42,930 nt of DNA from an uncultured Slackia sp. (GCF_959608125.1 NZ_CAUHPG010000020.1:1-42930), one strand, 5' to 3'. Positions 7,781 to 16,525 are shown, counted from the first letter of the stretch. Translations and numbers: made by a program. The notes: generated by a model from the letters alone, not told the origin.

Positions 7781-10027
7781 CTAGTGGCGGCGACGCGGGG
7801 TGCGATGCTCGTTGTTCGCAGCCTCGCGGTTGGCGCGGCCCGGACGACGGTCGGTGCGCTCTCGACGACCCTCGCCGCGGTTCTCGCGGCCTTCGCGACC
7901 CTCGCCGCGCGGCTCGCGGGCAGGGGCGCTTCCCTCGGGAGCGTCGGGCTTGTCGAGACGGTCGAGCGAGATCTTGCCGTTCTTCGGGTCGATCTCGATG
8001 ACTTCGACCTTCACCACGTCGCCCATGTTGAGGACGTCTTCGACCTGGCCCACGCGGCCGTTAGCCATGCGCGAGATGTGCAGCAGGCCGTCCTTGGAAG
8101 GCGTGAGCTTGACGAACGCGCCGAAGCTCTGGATGCCGACGACGGGGCCTTCGTAGACCTCGCCCACCTCGGGCTCCTTGACGATGGCCTCGATGGCAGC
8201 GCGCGCGGCGCGGCCCGCCTCCTGGTCGACGGCGGCCACATGCACGGTGCCGTCTTCCTGGATGTCGATGCTGGCGCCGGTGGAATCCTGGATGCCGCGG
8301 ATCGTTTCGCCGCCCTTGCCGATGACCTCGCGAATCTTCTCGACCGGGATATGGATGGTCTCGATGCGCGGAGCGGTGTCGCGCAGCTCTTCGCGCGGCG
8401 CGGCGATTTCGTCGAGCATGGCGGACAGGATGTGGGCGCGGCCTTCCTTGGCCTGCTGGAGCGCACGGCCGAGAATTTCGGTGGACAGGCCCTTGGCCTT
8501 GTTGTCCATCTGCAGGGCGGTGATGCCGTTGGCGGTACCCGTCACCTTGAAGTCCATGTCGCCGAGGAAGTCCTCGAGACCCTGGATATCGGAGAGGATG
8601 ACGACGTCGTCGCCCTCCTTGATCAGGCCCATGGCGATGCCGGAGACAGGCGCCTTGATAGGCACGCCCGCATCCATGAGCGCCAGGGTGGAGCCGCAGG
8701 TGGAAGCCATGGACGAAGAGCCGTTGGACTCGAGGATCTCGGACACCACGCGGATTGCGTAGGGGAATTCGTCCTCGGAGGGCAGAATCGGCAGGATGGC
8801 GCGCTCGGCGAGGGCGCCATGGCCGATTTCGCGGCGTTTCGGAGCGCCCATGCGACCCACTTCGCCCGTGCAATACGGCGGGAAGTTGTACTGGTGCATG
8901 TAGCGCTTGGATTCCTGCGGGTCGATCGTGTCGAGACGCTGGGCCTCGTTGAGCAGGCCCAGGGTACACACGGACAGCGCCTGGGTCTGGCCGCGCTGGA
9001 ACAGGCCGGAGCCGTGGACGCGGGGCAGGTAGCCCGGGCGGATGTAGAGCGGGCGGATTTCGGTGGCGCTACGGCCGTCGGCGCGCTCGCCCGTCTCGAT
9101 CACCATGGTGCGCATGGCGTGCTTCTCGAGGGCCTTGCAGGCGGCGGCGATGTCGCTGCGCCACATCTCGCGCTCTTCCTCGGAGAAGTCGTTTTCCTTG
9201 ATGGACGCCTTGAGCTCTTCGACCTTGCCCATGCGAGAGAGCTTGTCGGCGTCTTTGAGGGCCGCGCTCATCTCGTCGAAGTGGGCGTTCACGCGCTCGG
9301 CGATCGAAGGATCGGCCACGTGAATCGGATACTCCTTGGGCTCGGGAGCCACAAGGGCCAAGAACTCGGCCTGTTTCTCGCAGAACGCGGCGATGGCCTC
9401 CTGGCCGAACTCCATGGCGGCGAGCATGTCTTCCTCGGTCACCTCGTCGGCGCCGGCCTCGACCATGGAGATGTAGTCGCGGGTGCCTGCGATCGTGAGC
9501 TCGAGGTCGGAGTTCTCCTGCTCGGCATAGGTGGGATTGACGATGAATTCGCCGGTCTCCTTATCGCGGGCGATGCGAACGCAGGCCGCGGGACCGTCGA
9601 AGGGGGTGCCGCCGCACAGAAGCGCAGCGGACGCGCCGCCGACGCAGATGCAGTCGGGCGGATTCTGGCCGTCGCAGGCCAGCGTGGTGGCGACCACGTG
9701 GACTTCCTGCTTGAAGCCGTCGGCGAAGCCGGGGCGGATCGGGCGGTCGATCATACGGGCGGTCAGCGTGCCCTTGTCGGAAGGCTTCGCCTCGCGCTTC
9801 AGGTAACCGCCGGGGATGCGGCCGACCGCATACATCTTCTCGATGAAGTCGACCGTCAGCGGAAAGAAGTCGTAGTCTTTCTGCTCCTTGGATACGACGG
9901 CGGTCACCAGGCACGTGGTTTCGCCCTGGCTGACCAGCACGGCGCCGGTGGCCTGCTTGGCAAGCTCGCCGGTTTCGAGACGGTACTCTTTGCCGTACAG
10001 CTCGAAGCTCGTCGAAATCTTTTCCAT
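7781..10027 (-). CDS. pnp: Polyribonucleotide nucleotidyltransferase (PNPase)
   Basis: PNPase degrades RNA from the 3' end by phosphorolysis and can add tails. The 748-residue protein has two RNase PH domains (FELYGKEYRLETGELAKQA at the start; GERADGRSATEIRPL at the start of the second), then a KH domain with VIGKGGETIRGIQ and an S1 domain (VGEVYEGPVVGIQSFGAFV). After the S1 domain comes a tail of about 50 residues rich in Arg, Glu and Gly, probably disordered. I set the start at the ATG at 10027, where homology begins. An upstream in-frame ATG at 10075 would add 16 charged residues. It follows rpsO on the same strand, the classic rpsO-pnp pair, with a hairpin between them. Confidence 0.96.
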   Translation of the reverse strand: MEKISTSFELYGKEYRLETGELAKQATGAVLVSQGETTCLVTAVVSKEQKDYDFFPLTVDFIEKMYAVGRIPGGYLKREAKPSDKGTLTARMIDRPIRPGFADGFKQEVHVVATTLACDGQNPPDCICVGGASAALLCGGTPFDGPAACVRIARDKETGEFIVNPTYAEQENSDLELTIAGTRDYISMVEAGADEVTEEDMLAAMEFGQEAIAAFCEKQAEFLALVAPEPKEYPIHVADPSIAERVNAHFDEMSAALKDADKLSRMGKVEELKASIKENDFSEEEREMWRSDIAAACKALEKHAMRTMVIETGERADGRSATEIRPLYIRPGYLPRVHGSGLFQRGQTQALSVCTLGLLNEAQRLDTIDPQESKRYMHQYNFPPYCTGEVGRMGAPKRREIGHGALAERAILPILPSEDEFPYAIRVVSEILESNGSSSMASTCGSTLALMDAGVPIKAPVSGIAMGLIKEGDDVVILSDIQGLEDFLGDMDFKVTGTANGITALQMDNKAKGLSTEILGRALQQAKEGRAHILSAMLDEIAAPREELRDTAPRIETIHIPVEKIREVIGKGGETIRGIQDSTGASIDIQEDGTVHVAAVDQEAGRAARAAIEAIVKEPEVGEVYEGPVVGIQSFGAFVKLTPSKDGLLHISRMANGRVGQVEDVLNMGDVVKVEVIEIDPKNGKISLDRLDKPDAPEGSAPAREPRGEGREGRENRGEGRRERTDRRPGRANREAANNEHRTPRRRH

Positions 10028-10126
10028 AGAGATTCTCTTCACTTTCTCTTCTTCTTCGGGATGCACGCTTTTCATGCGTCCTCGCGAGCAGCGCAGGCCC
10101 CTGCCCGCGCCGACCGCAATATGCAA

Positions 10127-10146
10127 AAGCCCGCATAAGCGGGCTT
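10127..10146 (-). terminator. Hairpin between rpsO and pnp
   Basis: On the minus strand AAGCCCGC-TTAT-GCGGGCTT is a perfect 8-bp stem followed by TTG. It lies 17 bases past the rpsO stop. In E. coli the rpsO-pnp gap holds a terminator and an RNase III site. This one probably attenuates read-through into pnp or marks a processing point. No separate pnp promoter is obvious. Confidence 0.75.
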
Positions 10147-10162
10147 AATGCTTGACTTGAAG

Positions 10163-10450
10163 CTAGATGTTGTCGCGAATGCCGAGCTTCTTGATGAGGG
10201 CACGGTACTCTTCGATGTCGCGCTCTTTGATGTACTTCAGCATGCCGCGGCGCTTACCGATGAGCATCATCAGGCCACGACGGGTGTGGTTGTCCTTCTT
10301 GTGGACCTTGAGGTGCTCGGTGAGGTTGCGGATGCGCTCGGAGAGAATAGCGACCTGAACCTCGGCGCTGCCGGAGTCGCCCTCGCCTTTGCCGAACTCC
10401 TTGACGAGCTCTGCGGTGCGCTCTTTGCTGATGCTGAGCTTGCTAGCCAT
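10163..10450 (-). CDS. rpsO: 30S ribosomal protein S15
   Basis: S15 binds the central domain of 16S rRNA. The 95-residue protein has the family core: GDSGSAEVQVAILSERIRNL at about residues 24-43, the HKKDNHTRRGL segment and a C-terminal RDIEEYRALIKKLGIR. It is a few residues longer than the usual 89. The ATG at 10450 follows GAAAGGTGGAGCAC. A leader of about 125 bases separates it from its promoter and could hold an S15-responsive structure. pnp lies downstream. Confidence 0.97.
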   Translation of the reverse strand: MASKLSISKERTAELVKEFGKGEGDSGSAEVQVAILSERIRNLTEHLKVHKKDNHTRRGLMMLIGKRRGMLKYIKERDIEEYRALIKKLGIRDNI

Positions 10451-10583
10451 GTGCTCCACCTTTCCTGCGGGCCTTCCCCGCTTTCGTGCGGCCGTTGCGA
10501 GCCGCGAACCGTATACGCCCGATGCTGCGAAACCATGCAGGTGGTGCGTGGCTGCGAAGCGTCGGGTAAAAAGCAACCGTTGT

Positions 10584-10612
10584 AGTATACGAGAGCCGAA
10601 GGCCTGATGCAA
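10584..10612 (-). promoter_or_regulatory. Promoter of rpsO-pnp
   Basis: On the minus strand TTGCAT (10607-10612) and TATACT (10584-10589) are spaced by exactly 17 bases. This is one of the best sigma-A-like promoters in the window and leaves a leader of about 125 bases before rpsO. Confidence 0.82.
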
Positions 10613-10713
10613 TGACGAATCGGCGCTTTCCGTCGAATCCACCGGACGTCCTCAATTCGCCCCATCATGGCGAGAGACGGCCTGCCGTCCATGCCGATTC
10701 GCCGCATGTACGT

Positions 10714-10956
10714 CTAGGCGGCAAGTCGAGAAGAGAGAAAAGAGGAGGAACCCCGCAGGGTTCCTTCCCGTTCCATCGAATGCTTCCATGCGCGCTTCGC
10801 CTTGGCGCGATTGTATTTCGCATCACCATGCGCGCCATGGCCGCACGCATAGCCGTTATAGCGTGGCTTCTTCGCAAGCGCGGCCTCTTCGGCCGACAAA
10901 TGCCACACGGGACCGGCCTTCGCAACGCCGCGTATGCGTTTCGCTCTCTTCGACAC
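10714..10956 (-). CDS. Small basic hypothetical protein
   Basis: I do not recognise a named family. A GTG at 10956 is preceded by a strong GGAGGTGA at seven bases, which decides the start. The product has 80 residues and is rich in Lys, Arg and Ala. It includes RAKRIRGVAKAG near the start and a Cys/His-containing stretch NGYACGHGAHGDAKYNRAKA in the middle, followed by KRAWKHSMEREG. It could bind nucleic acid, but only the charge supports this. The last 17 codons run through a hairpin with a T-rich tail that looks like the gene's own terminator, so the C-terminal residues may be of no importance. It is divergent from def. Confidence 0.55.
   Translation of the reverse strand: MSKRAKRIRGVAKAGPVWHLSAEEAALAKKPRYNGYACGHGAHGDAKYNRAKAKRAWKHSMEREGTLRGSSSFLSSRLAA
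10747..10764 (-). terminator. Terminator-like hairpin inside the 3' end of the small basic gene
   Basis: On the minus strand GGAACCC-TGCG-GGGTTCC is followed by a pyrimidine tract with TTTT (TCCTCTTTTCTCTCTT). It lies upstream of the in-frame stop codon at 10714. Confidence 0.6.
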
Positions 10957-11095
10957 TCGCCTCACCTCCCTCGACTTCATATTCGTCCATGATTTGCGAG
11001 CGGCCTTCGCCACTCGCATGCATACCGCCCGATGGTACCATGGAAGACGCCGCGCGATGCGCGCGCCGACGACCGAAGAGAAACGGAACAGCCCC

Positions 11096-11506
11096 ATGAT
11101 TCGTCCCATTATGAAAAACGAATTCTTCCTTCAGCAGCCGAGCGAGGACGCAACGCCGCTCGATGCGCCAATCGCCCGCGACCTGCTCGACACGCTGGCG
11201 CTGCACGCGCACGAATGCGTGGGCATGGCGGCCAACATGATCGGACAGCGCAAGCGCATCATCGTGTTCATGGACGGCGAAACGCCGCGCGCCATGATGA
11301 ACCCCGAAATCATCGCGGCGAAAGGCCCTTACGAAACGGAAGAAGGATGCCTCTCGCTGGACGGCCGCCGCCCGGCGAAGCGGTTCCGCACGATCCGCGT
11401 GCGCTACCGCGACCTTGCCTTCGAAGAGCGCACCGAAACATTCGAGGAGTTTTCCGCGCAGATCATCCAGCACGAAATAGACCACTGCAACGGCGTGGTG
11501 ATCTAG
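11096..11506 (+). CDS. def: Peptide deformylase, short Gram-positive type
   Basis: Peptide deformylase removes the formyl group from nascent proteins using a bound metal. All three motifs are present in this 136-residue protein: VGMAANMIGQ (residues 42-51), EGCLSLDG (83-90) with metal ligand Cys85, and QHEIDH (125-130) with His126, Glu127 and His130. Motif 1 has Met in place of the usual Gln after AAN, as in a short class of Firmicutes enzymes that also end just after HCxGVxI, so the short C-terminus is not a truncation. The ATG at 11096 gives the family N-terminus (MIRPIMKNEFF). The ribosome binding site is weak. Further in-frame starts lie upstream. It stands alone, divergent from the small basic gene. 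Confidence 0.9.
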   Translation: MIRPIMKNEFFLQQPSEDATPLDAPIARDLLDTLALHAHECVGMAANMIGQRKRIIVFMDGETPRAMMNPEIIAAKGPYETEEGCLSLDGRRPAKRFRTIRVRYRDLAFEERTETFEEFSAQIIQHEIDHCNGVVI

Positions 11507-11817
11507 GCGTCGCCGCCAAGGGGCGAATGCGGCGAACTTTGGAAAAAACAGGCGCTCCAGGCCGAAAAATGCGAGGTTTGGCACGGAAGCTCGCGGAGAA
11601 CCTGCTGGAAACGCTTCGATAATCCACAATGCGCTATAAAACGTGGCTTATCGAAGCGCAAATCGACCCGAAAGGCCCCGGCCGCCGCCGCGAACGTGGC
11701 AAACCTGGAGAAAAATGGCCTGACACGGCCGATTTTTCCAAGATTCGTCGCCGGGCCCCTTTTCGCATAGAGCCGAAAGGCGAGAGCTGCCTATCGCGAA
11801 TGCCGCCTTTAACGCAA
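11507..11817. other. Gene-less stretch after def with a long inverted repeat
   Basis: I see no credible gene here on either strand. Short open frames lack ribosome binding sites and family-like sequence. The only structure is an imperfect inverted repeat: 11612-11627 pairs with 11643-11658 at 15 of 16 positions around a 15-base spacer containing CTATAAA. Confidence 0.6.
11612..11658. repeat. Inverted repeat, 16-bp arms
   Basis: The left arm CGCTTCGATAATCCAC (11612-11627) and the right arm GTGGCTTATCGAAGCG (11643-11658) pair with a single mismatch. No T run follows on either strand, so it is not a standard terminator, although it lies 105 bases downstream of def. Confidence 0.7.
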
Positions 11818-11848
11818 AAAGACCTGGAATGGATTTCCATTCCAGGTC
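11816..11848 (-). terminator. Terminator of rluD
   Basis: On the minus strand GACCTGGAATGG-AAAT-CCATTCCAGGTC is a perfect 12-bp stem followed by TTTTTG. The arm sequence GACCTGGAATG recurs in the terminator at 18881-18910. Confidence 0.92.
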
Positions 11849-11913
11849 CGGCATCGGAGAGTCGGTTCGCTCTCCCCTCCCTTTTCACCTGCGCATACCG
11901 CCTGCGTTGCAGG

Positions 11914-12870
11914 CTATTCGCGCGCGTCCAGCTCGTCGATGACGTGCTGCAGGTCGTCAGGCAACGTGTCTTCGAACTCCAGGCGCTCGCCCGTCACCGG
12001 GTGCGTGAAGGCCAGCTTGTACGAATGCAGGAATTGGCGGTCCAGCCCCAGGTTGTCCTTCTTCTGCCAGCCGTACACCGGATCGCCCACGCACGGATGC
12101 TTGATGTATTCCATATGCACGCGGATCTGATGCGTGCGGCCGGTGTAGAGCTTGCAGTCGATCAGCGTGTAGCCGTCGTCGTTTCTGCCGGGCTCGAAAC
12201 GGCGTTTCACCTCGAAGGTGGTGATCGACGGACGCGCGTTATCGCGATCGGACACCTTCATACGCAGCCTGTCGCGGTCGCCGCGGGCGATCGGAGCATC
12301 CACCAGGCCCGTTTCAAGCGGGATCCAACCCTGCACGAGCGCCAGGTAATGGCGGTCGACATCGCGCGTACGGATATCCTCCATCAACGCCAGGCCCACC
12401 TCGTCGGTCTTGGCGCACAGCATCAGGCCGCTCGTGTCCTTATCGAGACGATGCACGATTCCCAGCCTATCCTGCTCGCCCTGCACGTCGCACAGGTTCT
12501 CGCGCCCGCAATGGGCGATCAGCGCGTTGACCAGGGTGTCGCCGTAGTGACCGTCGGCGGGATGGCACACCAGGCCCGCCTGCTTGGAAATCACCAGCAG
12601 GTAATCGTCCTCGTAGCGCACATCGAGCGGAATCTCCACCGCCTCGAGGGCGGGCGCATGCGGGTCTTCGAAGGTCTCGTATTCCAGCACATCGCCTTCG
12701 GACACCGTAGCGCTCTTGCGGGCGATCTTGCCGTTCAGCGCGGCGTATCCGTCGGCGATGCATTTCGCCGCCGCCGAACGCGTCGGATACAGGCCCTCGG
12801 CGGCCATGAAGGCGTCGAGGCGCATGCCGGCGAACTCCGGCGATACTTCTATGCGCGCGACATCGGTCAC
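11914..12870 (-). CDS. rluD: RluA-family 23S rRNA pseudouridine synthase (RluD-like)
   Basis: The 318-residue protein isomerises uridine to pseudouridine, most likely in 23S rRNA. An S4 RNA-binding domain spans about residues 15-62 (MRLDAFMA...SRSAAAKCIADG). The catalytic motif HRLDKDTSG at 140-148 carries the nucleophile Asp143, and TGRTHQIRVHM is the late family motif. The start is a GTG at 12870 with AAAGGAGC ahead. It follows ileS and lspA on the same strand, a common trio in Gram-positive bacteria, but a 182-base gap with its own palindrome lies before it. Exact target uridines cannot be read from sequence. Confidence 0.9.
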   Translation of the reverse strand: MTDVARIEVSPEFAGMRLDAFMAAEGLYPTRSAAAKCIADGYAALNGKIARKSATVSEGDVLEYETFEDPHAPALEAVEIPLDVRYEDDYLLVISKQAGLVCHPADGHYGDTLVNALIAHCGRENLCDVQGEQDRLGIVHRLDKDTSGLMLCAKTDEVGLALMEDIRTRDVDRHYLALVQGWIPLETGLVDAPIARGDRDRLRMKVSDRDNARPSITTFEVKRRFEPGRNDDGYTLIDCKLYTGRTHQIRVHMEYIKHPCVGDPVYGWQKKDNLGLDRQFLHSYKLAFTHPVTGERLEFEDTLPDDLQHVIDELDARE

Positions 12871-12900
12871 GACGACGCTCCTTTCTTCGTTCTCATATAT

Positions 12901-12917
12901 CGCGAAGGGCCTTCGCG
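12901..12917. repeat. 17-base palindrome before rluD
   Basis: CGCGAAGG-G-CCTTCGCG is a perfect inverted repeat with one central base, about 15 bases upstream of the rluD ribosome binding site. It could be an operator or an RNA hairpin in the leader. Confidence 0.55.
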
Positions 12918-13052
12918 GAACCGTACGGAACGGAAACCTGCGAAGACCCTCCGATGCGGATCATTCGATTATGCCGGGCGCGCCCTGCAAAACGGCCGCG
13001 ACGTCCGCCTTCGCGGAAAACGTCCATCACAGCCGCGCGGCGCGCATACGCT

Positions 13053-13598
13053 CTAAGCCACGGCGTCCTCTTCCTTCGAGCCGTGTTCGCCGCCTGGGCA
13101 GCCGTTTCTCGTCGCAAGCAGATAACCTACGACAAGCAGGACGAAACCGCAGGTCACGCCGATGTCGGCGACATTGAACACGGGAAAGTCGATGAAGGTG
13201 AGGTCGATGAAATCGACCACGTACGCCTGGGCGAACCTGTCGATCGCATTGCCCAGGCCGCCCGCGAAGACGAGCGCGAGCGCGCAGGCCTCGATCATGG
13301 TGGCGGCATGACCCGTCAGGCGCCGATAGCACACGAACGCCGCGATGATCGCCGCGCACACGACAAGCGACATGACGCCGAGCGCGAACGTGGAGTCGCC
13401 GAACAGGCCCCAGGCCATGCCGGTGTTGTGCACCAGGCGGAACCTGAACAGCCCGTAGGACGCCTCCGACGCCTGCCCGAGCGCATAGGCGCCTTCGAAA
13501 TACGCCTTGGTCAGCTGGTCGATGACGAGCCAGAGCACGGCGACGCCCGCGAAGACGCCGCCGCTTCTCGCCAACGAGCTCTTCTCGTTAAGCGCCAT
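13053..13598 (-). CDS. lspA: Lipoprotein signal peptidase
   Basis: LspA is the membrane aspartyl protease that cleaves prolipoprotein signal peptides after lipid attachment. The 181-residue protein has four hydrophobic segments (about 12-27, 72-90, 100-116 and 142-162). The catalytic aspartates lie in GNAIDR (Asp120) and FNVADIG (Asp145), and the NTGMAWG motif is at 58-64. The ATG at 13598 lies five bases after the ileS stop, so the two are co-transcribed, as in many bacteria. The C-terminus ends in a charged cytoplasmic tail. Confidence 0.95.
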   Translation of the reverse strand: MALNEKSSLARSGGVFAGVAVLWLVIDQLTKAYFEGAYALGQASEASYGLFRFRLVHNTGMAWGLFGDSTFALGVMSLVVCAAIIAAFVCYRRLTGHAATMIEACALALVFAGGLGNAIDRFAQAYVVDFIDLTFIDFPVFNVADIGVTCGFVLLVVGYLLATRNGCPGGEHGSKEEDAVA

Positions 13599-13603
13599 GG
13601 ACG

Positions 13604-16450
13604 CTATTCGCCAATGCCCTGAAGGACCGCCGCGCAGCGAGCGCACACCTCGGGATGGGAGGCGTCCGCTCCGAGCTCGCGGTAGTTCCAGCAGCGCGGG
13701 CACTTCTCGGCGGCGGTCTTGGCGACCGTCACTTCGATTTCCTCGCCCTCGCCGCGTTCAACGGCCACCTCGGCCACGATGAAGAGCTCTTCGAGGTCTT
13801 CATCGGCGGATGCGGCCAGCGCCTCGTAGGCGCGCTCGGGAGCGACGATGGTCAGCGCGGCCTCCTGGCTCTTGTTGACCGTCTTCGCGTTGCGCGCGTC
13901 CTCGAGCGCCTTGGTCACGGCGTCGCGCACCTCGAGCAGCGCGTCGAAGCGGGCCATGAAGGCCTCGGCCTGCTCGCCCTGCGGCAGCACCGGATAGAAG
14001 TCGTCGTCCGTCGGCCAGCCGGCGAGCTGGACGTTCGGGACGCGGCCTTCGCGGTTGCGCTCGGCCTCGGGATAATGCTCCCAGACCTCGTCGCAGGTGA
14101 ACGTGAGAATCGGACTCATGATGCGCACCATCACCTCGAGGATGTTCATGAGCACGGTCTGGGCCGCGCGGCGCGACGGCGAATCGGGGGCCTCGGCGTA
14201 CAGGCGGTCCTTGATGACGTCCATGTACACGGCGGAAAGGTCCGTGATGACGTAATCGTAGAGCGTGCGGAACACCTGGTGGTAGCGGTACTCGTCATAG
14301 CCGCGCTCTACCTCGTGCAGCACCTCGCGCAAACGCAGCAACGCCCAAACGTCGATCGGCTTGAGCGCGTCGAACTCGACGCGGTCGCGCTGCCAGTCGA
14401 AGCCGTCAAGGTTGCCCAGCAGGAAGCGGAAGGTGTTGCGGAAACGACGGTAGGCGTCGGAGGTGCGCTGCAGAATGGTGTCGCCGATAGACACGTCGAC
14501 GGAATAGTCGGTGGAAGCGACCCACAGGCGCAGCACGTCGGCGCCGTACTTGTCGGTCACTTCGCGCGGATCGATGCCGTTGCCCTTGGACTTCGACATC
14601 TTCTCGCCGTTCTCGTCGACCGTGAAGCCGCAGCACATGACGCTCTTGTAGGGCGATTCGCCGAATGCGCCCACGCCGCACAGAAGCGAGCTCTGGAACC
14701 AGCCGCGATGCTGGTCGGAACCCTCGAGGTACATATCGGCAGGCCAACGCAGGCCATCCTCTTCAGCGCGATGCTTCAGCACGCCGACGTGAGAAACGCC
14801 GGACTCCCACCATACATCGAGAATGTCTTTCTCGGGAACGACTTCGGTGCAACCGCACTTCGGGCAGCACGTGCCCTCGGGCAGATATTCTTTGGGCTCC
14901 TTCGTGAACCATGCATCGGCGCCTTCGGTGTTGAACAGGTCGATGACGGCGTCGAAGGTGGCCTCGTCAGCCACGGTCTCGCCGCAGGAGGCGCACTTGA
15001 ACACGGGGATGGGAACGCCCCAGCTGCGCTGGCGGGAGATGCACCAGTCGGGACGGTCCTCGACCATGGCGCCGATGCGGTTCTGGCCCCACTCGGGAAC
15101 CCAGTTCACATGGTTGCGGATCTGGTCGAGAGCGCGCTCGCGCAGACCGGTCTTCTCCATGGAGACGAACCACTGGTCGGTCGCGCGGAAAATGACGGGC
15201 TGATGGCAGCGCCAGCAGTGCGGATAGCTGTGGTTGATATCGATATAGGAAACGAGCGTGCCGCGCTCCTTGAGCCACTCGATGATTTTCGGGTTGGCTT
15301 CGTCGGTGTCGAGACCCGCGAACTCCTTCACGTAGTCGGTAAAGCGGCCGTCGTCGTCGACGGGCATGATGGTCTCGATGCCGAACTCCTGGCCCACCAG
15401 GTAGTCCTCGACACCATGGCCGGGAGCGGTATGGACCGCGCCGGTGCCGGCATCGAGCGTGACATGGTCGCCCCAAATGATGCGGCCCACGTTGCCTTCG
15501 ATGATCGGGCAGGCGTAGGTGATGCCGTCGAACTGGTTGCCCTTCATGAGGACGGGTTCGCCGTCGGATTCGACCACGCGGTAGTTCTCCCAGCCTGCGG
15601 CCTGGGCGACGGTCTCGACCATCTCATGCGCGAACAGCATGAACTTGCCGTCGGCCTCGACGAAGCAATAGTCGATTTCGGGGCCGAAGCATACAGCGGC
15701 ATTGGCGGGAAGGGTCCACGGCGTGGTGGTCCAGATCAGCACGTAGGCGTTTTCAAGCTCGACGCCAGCATCGGCGAAGACCGCAGGCACCTCGTTGAGC
15801 TTGAAGTTCACATAGATGGACGGCGACATTTCGTCGGCGTATTCGATTTCGGCCTCGGCCAGAGCAGTATGGCAGTGCTTGCACCAATGGATCGGCTTGC
15901 GGCCGCGATAGACGGCGCCGTCCAGATACATCTGCTTGAACACCTCGACGTTGGCGGACTCGAAGTTGGGCTGGAAGGTCAGATACGGCCTGTCCCAATC
16001 GGCGCCGACACCCAGACGCTTGAAGCCGTCGCGCTGCACGTCGACGAAGCGCTCGGCCCACTCGCGGCACAGCTCGCGGACCTCGGCCTGCGGCAGCTGT
16101 TTCATCTTCTCGGTGCCGAGCTTCTTCTCGACCTCGTGCTCAATCGGCTGGCCGTGGCAGTCCCAACCGGGGATGTAGGGCGTGTAGTAGCCGCGCTGAG
16201 CATGCGACTTGACGACGAAGTCCTTCAAGATCTTGTTGAACGCATGGCCGATATGGATCGGACCGTTCGCGTACGGAGGACCGTCATGCAGGACGAACGG
16301 CTCGCCGTCCTTGTTCTTCTCCAGGACCCTGTGGTAGATGTCCTGCTCGGCCCACTTCTCCAAGCGCTTCGGCTCGTTCTCGGGCAGATTCGCACGCATC
16401 GCGAAATCCGTCTTGGGCAGGTTCATCGAATGCTTGTAATCGTTTCCCAT
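13604..16450 (-). CDS. ileS: Isoleucyl-tRNA synthetase
   Basis: This class I synthetase (948 residues) charges tRNA-Ile and edits valine. HIGH is at residues 66-69 (PIHIGHAFNK) and the KMSKS loop (GEKMSKSKGN) near 615. The editing domain shows TTTPWTLPANAAVCF. The C-terminal zinc ribbon CPRCW...CARC is present, so it is the zinc-containing bacterial type. The ATG at 16450 follows GGAGTACACG. The leader has no recognisable T-box: I looked for the T-box core sequence upstream and did not find it. lspA follows immediately. A 1009-codon antisense frame has no family features. Confidence 0.98.
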   Translation of the reverse strand: MGNDYKHSMNLPKTDFAMRANLPENEPKRLEKWAEQDIYHRVLEKNKDGEPFVLHDGPPYANGPIHIGHAFNKILKDFVVKSHAQRGYYTPYIPGWDCHGQPIEHEVEKKLGTEKMKQLPQAEVRELCREWAERFVDVQRDGFKRLGVGADWDRPYLTFQPNFESANVEVFKQMYLDGAVYRGRKPIHWCKHCHTALAEAEIEYADEMSPSIYVNFKLNEVPAVFADAGVELENAYVLIWTTTPWTLPANAAVCFGPEIDYCFVEADGKFMLFAHEMVETVAQAAGWENYRVVESDGEPVLMKGNQFDGITYACPIIEGNVGRIIWGDHVTLDAGTGAVHTAPGHGVEDYLVGQEFGIETIMPVDDDGRFTDYVKEFAGLDTDEANPKIIEWLKERGTLVSYIDINHSYPHCWRCHQPVIFRATDQWFVSMEKTGLRERALDQIRNHVNWVPEWGQNRIGAMVEDRPDWCISRQRSWGVPIPVFKCASCGETVADEATFDAVIDLFNTEGADAWFTKEPKEYLPEGTCCPKCGCTEVVPEKDILDVWWESGVSHVGVLKHRAEEDGLRWPADMYLEGSDQHRGWFQSSLLCGVGAFGESPYKSVMCCGFTVDENGEKMSKSKGNGIDPREVTDKYGADVLRLWVASTDYSVDVSIGDTILQRTSDAYRRFRNTFRFLLGNLDGFDWQRDRVEFDALKPIDVWALLRLREVLHEVERGYDEYRYHQVFRTLYDYVITDLSAVYMDVIKDRLYAEAPDSPSRRAAQTVLMNILEVMVRIMSPILTFTCDEVWEHYPEAERNREGRVPNVQLAGWPTDDDFYPVLPQGEQAEAFMARFDALLEVRDAVTKALEDARNAKTVNKSQEAALTIVAPERAYEALAASADEDLEELFIVAEVAVERGEGEEIEVTVAKTAAEKCPRCWNYRELGADASHPEVCARCAAVLQGIGE

Positions 16451-16519
16451 CGTGTACTCCGACCCTTTCGTTCGTCTTCCGCACCGCGCGCCGGCACGGT
16501 GTATTGCACAATTCTGCCT

Positions 16520-16525
16520 ATTATA
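16520..16525 (-). promoter_or_regulatory. Probable -10 element of ileS
   Basis: A perfect TATAAT on the minus strand lies about 70 bases before the ileS ATG. No good -35 sequence stands at 16 to 18 bases from it. Confidence 0.5.

Noticed and set aside
11032..11041. ATGGTACCAT palindrome before def
   Set aside because: Ten bases is too short to mean anything without a known regulator or a second copy.
11507..11595. Read-through extension of def past its TAG codon
   Set aside because: The short family of deformylases ends at HCxGVxI, so the stop is the natural end, and the downstream translation has no deformylase features.
10856..11629. Minus-strand frame overlapping def in antisense
   Set aside because: It crosses the real def gene, which has all catalytic motifs, and lacks a ribosome binding site.
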